Part shown: positions 1 to 5,268 of the stretch, piece after piece
How the letters are laid out: every line of letters begins with the position of its first letter
How positions within the stretch are numbered: the stretch's first letter is position 1
NCBI GenBank assembly: GCA_019119745.1
Contig: DWWI01000067.1
Coordinates: 1-5,760, forward strand
Direction of reading: 5' to 3'
Length of the DNA: 5,760 nt
Source of the DNA: Candidatus Mediterraneibacter gallistercoris
Lineage (GTDB): Bacteria > Bacillota_A > Clostridia > Lachnospirales > Lachnospiraceae
Notes under the pieces: generated by a model
Databases searched by the model: none
The model's input: only the letters and a program-made list of their open reading frames with translations
Told to the model about the DNA's origin: nothing
Position numbers and translations under genes: made by a program

Positions 1-39
1 GCCTTCCTCACATACCAGTCATCTCTTTAAAGTCTTTCG

Positions 40-361
40 ATGCCTCGTCCCCATCTGTTTTCTGCTTTATCGGATTCGGCAGCCAGTCCGACAAAACTGA
101 AAGTCAAAGAAAACGAAGGAAAGGGGAACCAGAAATTAATGCGGTTCGAATTCGAATCGGAAGATCAACAAAGCCTATATCGGCTGAAATAATGGGATCA
201 TAGTCGATGAAGTCGCTTCTTCTACCCGTTTGTATGAGAATTTTCGGAATGGGAAAGAAAAGAGCCGGGAGGCAGGTATTGCGTACGCACCGTTGGAGCA
301 GCGTCGGCACTTAGAGCGCGTCTTTTGCGCTCTTATGTACCGTTACGCTGCGACCGAATGA
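40..361 (+). pseudogene. Possible frameshifted, unrecognised reading frame
   Basis: An ATG at 40 opens a 50-codon frame that ends at TAA 190-192 with ...EDQQSLYRLK. A second plus-strand frame is open from 188 to TGA 359-361 and begins NNGIIVDEVASSTRLYENF. Skipping one base near 190 would join them into about 106 residues of charged, protein-like sequence. There is no clear ribosome site before the ATG at 40. The 3' half runs through the inverted repeat at 264-394, which argues that the protein-like look could be incidental. I recognise no family. It could be a gene remnant, part of a multicopy intergenic repeat, or chance. Confidence is low. Confidence 0.2.
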
Positions 362-394
362 AAATATGTGCGTTAGCAATATCTGCCTCCCGGC
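264..394. repeat. Nested long inverted repeat, about 130 nt
   Basis: The outer arms are 264-290 and 368-394, 27 bases each, matching as reverse complements at 24 of 27 positions. The arms end sharply, with no pairing beyond them on either side. Between them lies a second imperfect hairpin: GCAGCGT (298-304) pairs with ACGCTGC (345-351), CGGCAC (305-310) pairs at five of six positions with GTACCG (337-342), and AGAGCGC (313-319) pairs with GCGCTCT (327-333) around a 7-nt loop. Either strand could fold as RNA, or the DNA could extrude a cruciform. No U-tract follows on either strand, so it is not a standard intrinsic terminator. It may be a REP/BIME-like or MITE-like element, or a structured RNA. 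Confidence 0.6.
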
Positions 395-411
395 GGATAC
401 TTTATCAGTCC

Positions 412-429
412 GAGAAATCGAAATTTCTC
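412..429 (-). terminator. Short hairpin at the hydrolase stop codon
   Basis: GAGAAAT (412-418) and ATTTCTC (423-429) form a perfect 7-bp stem with a 4-nt loop, read as TTCG on the minus strand. It begins at the last base of the TAG stop codon of the minus-strand hydrolase gene (429-431). No run of T follows on that strand, so efficient intrinsic termination is doubtful. It could instead protect the mRNA 3' end, with termination in or beyond the larger inverted repeat. Confidence 0.3.
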
Positions 430-1574
430 TACCACGACTGGAAGAATACGTTATCGCCTATTACGATGCCGTCCCTGTTGGCATATGGTGCATACAGGAA
501 GTAGTAGCAGTCGGCCACGGCGGCAAGTCTTGCGCCGTTAATAGCGTCTTTTGCAACCCGTAATGAGAGGCTTGTGGGACCTCTGTCCAATACGGAGTCG
601 AGACGGCCTGTCCAGACCGGTTCGAACTGACCGCTTGCATAGACAACTCCGCTGATCGAATTCGGAAATCTTGAGCTTTCAACGCGGTTCATGATAACGG
701 TCGCTACAGCGAGTAAAGCGTCATAATTCTGGTATGCTTCACACTGAATGATAGCTGCGAGCAATGTGACTTCATCTGTCGACGCGTTGATCTCTCCACC
801 GGTTACAACAGAATTATCATATCCTCCACCGGAACTGCCGCTGTGGGAACTTCCGCTGCCGGAAGTGTTTTTATTCGCGGATGCGGCGGCTTCTTTTGCT
901 GCCTCTTCCTCTGCTTTTTTACGTGCGGCTGCCTCGGCGGCAATACGCGCAGCTTCTTCTTCTTTGGCCTTCTGCAGTCTTGACTGAACATCGGCGAGAT
1001 TGGTAGAAGTAGCATCAGCCTTTGCCTGAAGTGCGGTCTGCTGCGTCTGAAGCTGGTCTTCAAGCTCTGTAAGTGAATCCTGCTGTGTCTGCAGTGTATT
1101 CTGCTCATCTTCGATCTGCTGATGTATATCTTTCAATTCATTAAGAGCATTGCGGTCATATTCACTGAGGTTTTCAATGAAGTCAGCTTTGTTCAGAAAA
1201 TCTGACATATCTTCAGCAGAGAAGAGCAGCTCAAGCAGTGTTGCGTTCCCGTGCTCGTACATATATTTAATACGGGCTTTCATGTCTTCATACTGCTTTT
1301 CCTCATTTGCCTTTGCCTCTTTAAGTTCGTCCGATGTACGGGCGATCTCTCCGTTCAGCATCTCGACCTGCATCTCAGTAGTCGAGATCTCATCGCTCAG
1401 GGCGAGTATGTCCTCGTTGATCCCCTGGAGTTCGCTCTCGAGCGAAGAAGACTGATCTTCAAGGTTTTTAATTTCATCATTATCCGCTAAAACAGGAAAA
1501 ACCGAAAGTACAATTGCGAGAGAACAGATCAGGGCAATTCCGGACTGTATCCATCGTTTTTTGTAGATTCTCAT
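429..1574 (-). CDS. Secreted coiled-coil protein with SleB/CwlJ-like hydrolase domain
   Basis: This 381-residue protein is predicted to be exported and to cut peptidoglycan. Residues 1-30 form a signal peptide with basic MRIYKKR, a hydrophobic core and probable cleavage after VLA. Residues 31-200 are a long coiled coil rich in Glu, Gln and Leu, with a central IKYMYEHGN...LLELLFSAED stretch like the N-terminal domain of PcsB/CwlO-type hydrolases. A Lys/Glu/Ala-rich helix (about 201-233) and a Ser/Gly linker (about 236-252) lead to a C-terminal Hydrolase_2 domain (about 266-381). Its LLAAIIQCEAYQNYDALLAV, VIMNRVESSRFPNSI and YASGQF stretches match the SleB/CwlJ family, and E279 fits the conserved catalytic Glu. 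An AAGGA site (minus strand, 1588-1584) lies 9 nt before the ATG. A spore-cortex role is possible from the family, but the coiled coil suggests action in growth or division. Confidence 0.9.
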   Translation of the reverse strand: MRIYKKRWIQSGIALICSLAIVLSVFPVLADNDEIKNLEDQSSSLESELQGINEDILALSDEISTTEMQVEMLNGEIARTSDELKEAKANEEKQYEDMKARIKYMYEHGNATLLELLFSAEDMSDFLNKADFIENLSEYDRNALNELKDIHQQIEDEQNTLQTQQDSLTELEDQLQTQQTALQAKADATSTNLADVQSRLQKAKEEEAARIAAEAAARKKAEEEAAKEAAASANKNTSGSGSSHSGSSGGGYDNSVVTGGEINASTDEVTLLAAIIQCEAYQNYDALLAVATVIMNRVESSRFPNSISGVVYASGQFEPVWTGRLDSVLDRGPTSLSLRVAKDAINGARLAAVADCYYFLYAPYANRDGIVIGDNVFFQSW

Positions 1575-1622
1575 ATGGTAAAATCCTTTCTTAAAATATG
1601 CGATATTAAGTTGCGAGTAATT

Positions 1623-1651
1623 ATTATACTACAAATTGCGTTATTTGGCAA
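1623..1651 (-). promoter_or_regulatory. Sigma-A-type promoter of the hydrolase gene
   Basis: On the minus strand TTGCCA (1651-1646) and a perfect TATAAT (1628-1623) are separated by 17 bp. Transcription would start near 1616, leaving a leader of about 40 nt before the ATG at 1574. The boxes interlock with the plus-strand promoter at 1636-1664. Confidence 0.65.
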
Positions 1652-1664
1652 ACTCTGATAGAAT
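1636..1664 (+). promoter_or_regulatory. Sigma-A-type promoter of the HAD-uppP pair
   Basis: TTGCGT (1636-1641) and TAGAAT (1659-1664) are 17 bp apart, and TGA immediately before the -10 supplies an extended -10 element. The start would be near 1671, about 58 nt before the chosen ATG at 1729. The -35 is a weak match, so this rests mainly on the -10 and the spacing. Confidence 0.5.
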
Positions 1665-1728
1665 AAAATAAATGTAAAATAATTGCAGAATATTACTGCG
1701 AACAGCAACTGTGGAATCGGAGAAAAGT

Positions 1729-2559
1729 ATGGAACATAAGATAAAAATGATCGGACTGGATCTGGACGGAACAGTACTTACGGAGAAAAAAGAACTTACT
1801 GTCCGGACGAGAGAGGCCATCAGCAGGGCGCTGGCACAGGGAGTTGTTGTTCTTGTCGCGACAGGGCGGCCGTGGATGGGCGTCCCGGAAGAACTAAGAC
1901 ACTTTCCCGGCATGCATTATGCGCTTACGTCAAACGGCGCAAGGATTATAGATACACAGACGGATCAGGTGATCGAGGAACATCTGCTCGGACCGGATTT
2001 GGCGCAAAAGGTGTTGGAAATATGCGGGAAATATGATACTCTACAGGAAGTGTATTTCGACGGACAGGGGTATGCGCCTGCTGATAAGATGAACTGTGTG
2101 GAGAAATATCACAAAAACCCCAGTATGTGTGAATATATGAGAAAGACACGGATACCTGTTGACGATATCAGTGAACTGGTAAAAAAAGAAAACAGGGGAC
2201 TTGATAAAGTGCAGGCTCTGTTCGCGGATATGAATGAACGGAGAGCTGCGTGGAAGGAGCTGGAAGCGGAAGACGGTCTGGAACTTGTAGGGTCCTTACG
2301 GTACAACATCGAGATTAATGCTGCCGGCGTTAATAAGGGGAAAGGACTTGTGAATCTGGGGCGCATGCTGGGAATCAGACGCGAGGAGATCATGGCATGC
2401 GGCGATGGCGATAATGATATAGTGATGCTGAGAGAAGCGGGATTCGGAGTTGCCATGGCCAATGGTGAAGAAAAGGTGAAAGAAGCCGCGGATTACATTA
2501 CTTTATCTAATGAAGAAGACGGCGTAGCAGATGTGATTGAGAAATACGTTCTGCTGTAG
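1729..2559 (+). CDS. Cof-type HAD-superfamily phosphatase
   Basis: The 276-residue product belongs to the Cof/YidA-like (type IIB) haloacid dehalogenase hydrolases, cytosolic Mg-dependent phosphatases acting on sugar phosphates, nucleotides or cofactors. Motif I is DLDGT, with nucleophile D11 and acid/base D13. Motif II is the T45 of VLVATGRP. Motif III is K203 in NAAGVNKGKGL. Motif IV is GDGDND (225-230). The C2-type cap lies between motifs II and III (about 85-190), and length is normal for the family. GGAG at 1719-1722 sits 6 nt before ATG 1729, so I prefer this start over the in-frame GTG at 1711, which has no ribosome site. uppP follows after 40 nt without a visible terminator, suggesting cotranscription. 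The substrate cannot be read from sequence. Confidence 0.92.
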   Translation: MEHKIKMIGLDLDGTVLTEKKELTVRTREAISRALAQGVVVLVATGRPWMGVPEELRHFPGMHYALTSNGARIIDTQTDQVIEEHLLGPDLAQKVLEICGKYDTLQEVYFDGQGYAPADKMNCVEKYHKNPSMCEYMRKTRIPVDDISELVKKENRGLDKVQALFADMNERRAAWKELEAEDGLELVGSLRYNIEINAAGVNKGKGLVNLGRMLGIRREEIMACGDGDNDIVMLREAGFGVAMANGEEKVKEAADYITLSNEEDGVADVIEKYVLL

Positions 2560-2585
2560 AAAGTATTTTATCCTAATTATTCAAG

Positions 2586-2593
2586 AGGAGGAG
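2586..2593 (+). promoter_or_regulatory. Strong ribosome binding site of uppP
   Basis: AGGAGGAG lies 6 nt before ATG 2600. It fixes the start there rather than at in-frame ATG 2537, which would overlap the HAD gene and lacks such a site. Confidence 0.85.
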
Positions 2594-2599
2594 AATGAA

Positions 2600-3427
2600 A
2601 TGTTGGATATATTAAAAGCGATTATCTTCGGTATAGTGGAAGGAATTACGGAGTGGCTTCCGATCAGCAGTACGGGGCATCTGATTTTGATGGAAGAACT
2701 GCTGAAAATGAGTCAGGGTGATGAATTTTTTGAGATGTTCCAGGTTGTGATTCAGCTCGGAGCGATTTTGGCCGTGATTGTGATCTACTTCCATAAGCTG
2801 AATCCGTTTTCACCGAAAAAAACTCAGAAACAAAAAATGCTGACCTGGCAGATATGGATCAAGGTGGTTATAGGATGTGTCCCGGCGGGCGTGATAGGAC
2901 TTTTGTTTAATAAACAGATTGATAAATTGCTGTATCACTGGTATGTAGTGGCAATTATGCTGATCGTATATGGTATCTTATTTATTATAGTTGAAAATTA
3001 CCAGAAAGATAAAACGCCCCAGGTGACAAAGTTTTCACAGCTGACGATCCCTATGATCTTAATTATTGGTGTATTCCAGATGCTGGCCTTGATTCCGGGG
3101 ACTTCCCGTTCCGGAGCTACAATCGTGGGAGCTCTTATGATTGGCGTTTCCAGAAGTCTTGCAGCCGAATATACATTCTTCCTTGCTATACCGGTCATGT
3201 TTGGAGCAAGTTTTGTCAAGCTGTTAGACTTCGGGTTTAATTTTACGGCGATGCAGGTGGTTGTGCTTTTAGTGGGTATGATCGTTTCATTCGCAGTATC
3301 TATTGTAGCGATCAAGTTCCTGATGAGTTACATAAGAAAGAATGATTTCAAAGTGTTCGGTTATTACAGGATCGTTCTCGGAGTGATTGTATTTCTGTTT
3401 TTCGGTATTCAGGCACTGCTTGCCTGA
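2600..3427 (+). CDS. uppP: Undecaprenyl-diphosphatase UppP (BacA family)
   Basis: This 275-residue integral membrane protein removes a phosphate from undecaprenyl pyrophosphate, regenerating the lipid carrier for peptidoglycan and other wall polymers. Extra copies of this family confer bacitracin resistance. Both family signatures are intact: the EGITE form of the (E/Q)xxxE motif at residues 14-18, followed by LPISSTGHL with S24 and H27, and PGTSRSGAT at 166-174 with R170, equivalent to the catalytic arginine of the E. coli enzyme. Several hydrophobic segments (for example about 49-64, 87-103, 115-131, 150-164, 219-240 and 254-272) fit the polytopic fold. Length is typical. It follows the HAD gene by 40 nt. 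Nothing looks odd, and assignment is secure from the motifs. Confidence 0.97.
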   Translation: MLDILKAIIFGIVEGITEWLPISSTGHLILMEELLKMSQGDEFFEMFQVVIQLGAILAVIVIYFHKLNPFSPKKTQKQKMLTWQIWIKVVIGCVPAGVIGLLFNKQIDKLLYHWYVVAIMLIVYGILFIIVENYQKDKTPQVTKFSQLTIPMILIIGVFQMLALIPGTSRSGATIVGALMIGVSRSLAAEYTFFLAIPVMFGASFVKLLDFGFNFTAMQVVVLLVGMIVSFAVSIVAIKFLMSYIRKNDFKVFGYYRIVLGVIVFLFFGIQALLA

Positions 3428-3434
3428 ACTGTTG

Positions 3435-3453
3435 TGCATAAATTTTCAATGCA
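3435..3453 (+). promoter_or_regulatory. Palindrome 1 upstream of transporter promoter (ARG-box-like)
   Basis: TGCAT (3435-3439) and ATGCA (3449-3453) are perfect inverted arms. The first 14 bases, TGCATAAATTTTCA, match the arginine-repressor core TGAAT-W4-ATTCA at all but two positions. It lies just upstream of the -35 at 3458. An operator role is inferred from position and similarity only. Confidence 0.35.
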
Positions 3454-3457
3454 GGGG

Positions 3458-3485
3458 TTGAAATTTACGCAAAACATGCTAAAAT
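3458..3485 (+). promoter_or_regulatory. Promoter of the amino acid ABC transporter
   Basis: TTGAAA (3458-3463) and TAAAAT (3480-3485) are 16 bp apart, and TGC before the -10 gives an extended -10. The start would be near 3492, about 50 nt before the lipoprotein ATG. This suggests the importer is expressed separately from uppP, although read-through is possible because no good terminator lies between. Confidence 0.6.
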
Positions 3486-3498
3486 TAGTAGGATAATC

Positions 3499-3512
3499 TG
3501 CATGATTATGCA
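3499..3512 (+). promoter_or_regulatory. Palindrome 2 just after the transporter start site (ARG-box-like)
   Basis: TGCATGATTATGCA is a perfect 5-bp inverted repeat around 4 nt, with the same TGCAT/ATGCA arms as the palindrome at 3435-3453. It differs from the TGAAT-W4-ATTCA core at three positions. It lies just downstream of the predicted start, where a bound repressor would block transcription. Its centre is 64 bp from the centre of the upstream 14-base box, close to six helical turns. Confidence 0.35.
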
Positions 3513-3541
3513 AATTGAAAATCAAATGGAGGAATGTAAAC

Positions 3542-4423
3542 ATGAAAAAGTTATTAGCAGCAGTCTTAACGGCGGCCCTTACTGTCGGAATGCTTGCGGG
3601 ATGTGGCGGCAGCGACAACAGCGACAGCAAGTCAGGTTCTGATACAAGCACTGCTAAGACGGCAAAAGTTATTGATGTGGATCTTACAAATGAAGAGTAT
3701 GCGTTCGGTATTGATAAGACACAGCCGGAACTTCTTGAGCAGGTGAATGCTTTTATCGCAAAGATACAGGAAGACGGAACGCTGGATGAGATTTTTGATA
3801 AATACTTTGGCGGCGGAGAGCCGACACCGGTAAAATCCGCAGCGCTGGATGAGTCAAAAGATCAGCTTGTAGTTGCTACGAATGCAGCGTTTGAACCTTT
3901 CGAGTACATGCAGGGCGAAAACTATGTCGGTATCGACATGGAGATTGCATCCATGCTCGCAGAGGAACTGGGACAGGAACTCGTGATCCAGAATATGGAT
4001 TTCGATGCAGTATGTCTGTCAGTCGGACAGCAGAAATGTGATATTGCGATGGCCGGCCTTACAGTCAGCGAAGAGAGAAAAGAATATGTGACATTCTCAG
4101 ATACGTATTATCAGGCATCTCAGAGACTGATCGTTCCGAGCGACGATACTACGTTCGATGATATGACGGATGCGGATTCTATCGCAGCGGCACTTGCTGA
4201 GCTGGATTCTTCCGTTAAGATCGGTGTACAGCAGGGAACGACAGGACAGAGCTATGTGGAAGGCAGCGAGGATCTCGGCTTCCCGGGACTTCAGGCAACA
4301 TGCCAGCCGTATAAGAGCGGATCTCTTGCAGTGCAGGATATGCTCAACGGAAATATCGATTATGTGATCATCGATGCGGCTCCGGCGGCAGCAATCACAG
4401 AAGCAATCAACGAAATGCAGTAA
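3542..4423 (+). CDS. Amino acid ABC transporter substrate-binding lipoprotein, apparently circularly permuted
   Basis: This 293-residue lipoprotein is the extracellular receptor of a polar amino acid importer (SBP family 3). Residues 1-20 are a lipoprotein signal peptide; LAGC (18-21) is the lipobox, with C21 as the lipid anchor. A Ser/Asp/Gly linker follows. Residues 43-92, including DLTNEEYAFGIDKTQPELL and DGTLDEIFDKYFG, read like the C-terminal tail of an ordinary family-3 receptor. Only after the linker at 93-107 comes the usual mature N-terminus (LVVATNAAFEPFEY, 109-122), then AGLTVSEERKEYVTFSDTYY (171-190) with R179 in the ligand-carboxylate position, and IGVQQGTTG (227-235). The protein stops after DYVIIDAAPAAA...INEMQ, where a normal receptor continues into that tail. 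GGAGGA at 3528-3533 lies 8 nt before the ATG. Ligand is unknown; polar or basic amino acids fit the family. Confidence 0.93.
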   Translation: MKKLLAAVLTAALTVGMLAGCGGSDNSDSKSGSDTSTAKTAKVIDVDLTNEEYAFGIDKTQPELLEQVNAFIAKIQEDGTLDEIFDKYFGGGEPTPVKSAALDESKDQLVVATNAAFEPFEYMQGENYVGIDMEIASMLAEELGQELVIQNMDFDAVCLSVGQQKCDIAMAGLTVSEERKEYVTFSDTYYQASQRLIVPSDDTTFDDMTDADSIAAALAELDSSVKIGVQQGTTGQSYVEGSEDLGFPGLQATCQPYKSGSLAVQDMLNGNIDYVIIDAAPAAAITEAINEMQ

Positions 4424-4472
4424 ACAGTCATTGCGGGATGTGAACTGTAACAGAGAGAACAGGACTTAAATT

Positions 4473-4542
4473 AAGGAAGGAAAATACAGGCATCAGAGGC
4501 AGCTGTCAGAGTTTATCAAAGATGCAGGCATTTTCCTTCTTT
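4473..4542 (+). promoter_or_regulatory. Long intercistronic stem-loop (leaves permease ribosome site free)
   Basis: AAGGAAGGAAAAT (4473-4485) pairs with 4530-4542 over 13 bp with one G-U. A second helix, GCATC (4490-4494) with GATGC (4521-4525), closes beyond a symmetric 4x4 internal loop. When this folds, 4533-4540 is occupied and cannot cover the permease ribosome site. Only about four T lie at the end of the 3' arm, within the stem, so a classical terminator is unlikely. Confidence 0.55.
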
Positions 4543-4552
4543 TGAGAAGGGA
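4533..4552 (+). promoter_or_regulatory. Hairpin sequestering the permease ribosome binding site
   Basis: TTCCTTCT (4533-4540), loop TTTG (4541-4544) and AGAAGGGA (4545-4552) form an 8-bp stem with one G-U. The 3' arm is the only plausible ribosome site for the permease, 5 nt before ATG 4558. The 5' arm is shared with the larger stem at 4473-4542, so the two folds exclude each other. Confidence 0.5.
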
Positions 4553-4557
4553 CGGAA

Positions 4558-5268
4558 ATGGGTAATTTTAGTCAGAAGATAGATAAGTTCATAGAGATAT
4601 TTATAGATCAGAACGGCTATGTGAGAGTGGTGCAGGGGCTTCAGAACACACTTCTCATTGCGGTGTGCGGTCTGATCATCGGTATTCTGATCGGTACGAT
4701 CATCGCGACCGTAAGGGTGCTGCCGAAATATAAAGTGCTTCCGAGAGTGCTGAACGGAATCTGCAGTTTTTATGTGGCGCTGTTCCGCGGTACGCCTATG
4801 GTGGTACAGCTCCTTGTGTTCTATTATGTGCTCCTGCCGATCATCGGATGGAACATCAACGGAGTTCAGGTGGCTATGCTTGTGTTCGGATTAAACAGCG
4901 GAGCCTACATATCGGAGATTATGAGGAGCGGTATTCAGTCCGTTGATCCCGGACAGATGGAAGCTGGACGGGCAGTAGGACTGAGCTTCGGAGCGAGTAT
5001 GACGAAGATCGTTATTCCGCAGGCGGTGAAAAATATCCTTCCCACACTGGGAAATGAGTTTATTTCCCTGATCAAAGAGACGTCAGTCGTGAGCTTTGTC
5101 GGTGCGGCGGATCTCTATGTGGCGTTCAACTATATCGGAACAAACAATTATGAGTTCATGGTGCCGTATCTGGTGATGGCTCTGATCTACATTGCCCTCG
5201 TGCTGGTGATCACCCTGCTCATAAAATTACTGGAAAGGAGCCTGAAGAAGAGTGATAGACGTAATTAA
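4558..5268 (+). CDS. Amino acid ABC transporter permease (HisM/GlnP type)
   Basis: The 236-residue product is the membrane channel subunit of the importer, probably a homodimer since only one permease gene is seen. Hydrophobic segments lie at about 31-52, 69-92, 102-116, 160-184 and 203-225, consistent with the five-helix family-3 permease fold. FRGTP (76-80) and GLNSGAYISEIMRSGIQSVD (111-130) are family landmarks. The EAA loop, which docks on the ATPase, is EAGRAVGLSFGASM...IPQA (135-156), followed by SLIKETSVVSFVGAADL. Length is typical. It lies 134 nt after the receptor gene and overlaps the ATPase gene by 17 nt, which suggests translational coupling with it. Its own ribosome site is in a hairpin stem. 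Confidence 0.96.
   Translation: MGNFSQKIDKFIEIFIDQNGYVRVVQGLQNTLLIAVCGLIIGILIGTIIATVRVLPKYKVLPRVLNGICSFYVALFRGTPMVVQLLVFYYVLLPIIGWNINGVQVAMLVFGLNSGAYISEIMRSGIQSVDPGQMEAGRAVGLSFGASMTKIVIPQAVKNILPTLGNEFISLIKETSVVSFVGAADLYVAFNYIGTNNYEFMVPYLVMALIYIALVLVITLLIKLLERSLKKSDRRN
5234..5240 (+). promoter_or_regulatory. Ribosome site of the ATPase gene inside the permease gene
   Basis: AAAGGAG is followed by 11 nt and then GTG 5252. The spacing is slightly long, but the encoded MIDVINLRKSFGD start aligns with the normal N-terminus of GlnQ-type ATPases, which supports the GTG. Confidence 0.55.

Larger units (their letters stand above)
1..428. other. Left-end region without a confident gene
   Basis: No reading frame here has both a convincing ribosome site and a recognisable protein. 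The stretch holds a nested inverted repeat (264-394), a small hairpin at the hydrolase stop codon (412-429), a 12-bp perfect palindrome TTCGAATTCGAA (145-156), and reading frames interrupted on both strands. On the minus strand a frame open from 310 is stopped by TGA at 104-106, then stays open to a TGA at 8-10. On the plus strand two frames join if one base near 190 is skipped. This pattern suits a decayed gene, a repeat element or a structured RNA. I do not recognise it. Confidence 0.5.
4424..4557 (+). promoter_or_regulatory. Intercistronic leader between receptor and permease
   Basis: These 134 nt are noncoding, long for an operon whose next two genes overlap. No good promoter is evident. 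The 3' part holds two mutually exclusive hairpins (4473-4542 and 4533-4552) in front of the permease start. It probably sets the ratio of abundant receptor to scarce permease through RNA folding, stability or processing. Confidence 0.5.

Noticed and set aside
104..106. In-frame TGA read as selenocysteine
   Set aside because: The surrounding minus-strand frame has no recognised family or visible SECIS-like hairpin just downstream; an ordinary stop in noncoding sequence is simpler.
143..158. tRNA T-arm-like GGTTCGAA
   Set aside because: The match comes from the TTCGAATTCGAA palindrome; no acceptor, D or anticodon arms can be placed around it.
368..394. Integron attC site, prompted by CGTTAGC in the right arm
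   Set aside because: The left arm lacks the matching RYYYAAC core, and there is no integrase or cassette structure nearby.
748..1490. Plus-strand open frames opposite the hydrolase gene
   Set aside because: They are antisense to a coding region rich in Ala, Glu, Gln and Lys, have no ribosome sites, and give low-complexity Ser/Ala/Phe products.
1711..1728. GTG start for the HAD gene, adding six residues
   Set aside because: No ribosome site precedes it, and the GGAG that serves ATG 1729 would lie inside the coding sequence.
2537..2599. Upstream ATG for uppP
   Set aside because: It overlaps the HAD gene and would place 21 non-family residues before MLDILKAIIFG; the AGGAGG site points to ATG 2600.
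3440..3466. Hairpin after uppP as an intrinsic terminator
   Set aside because: The stem is AT-rich with a bulge, no T run follows, and its 3' arm coincides with the -35 box of the next promoter.
3515..3541. TTG start for the lipoprotein
   Set aside because: It would put the ribosome site inside the gene and spoil the compact lipoprotein signal peptide that begins MKKLL.
4522..4545. Seven-codon leader peptide before the permease
   Set aside because: It has no ribosome site and no run of a regulatory amino acid, so nothing supports translation.
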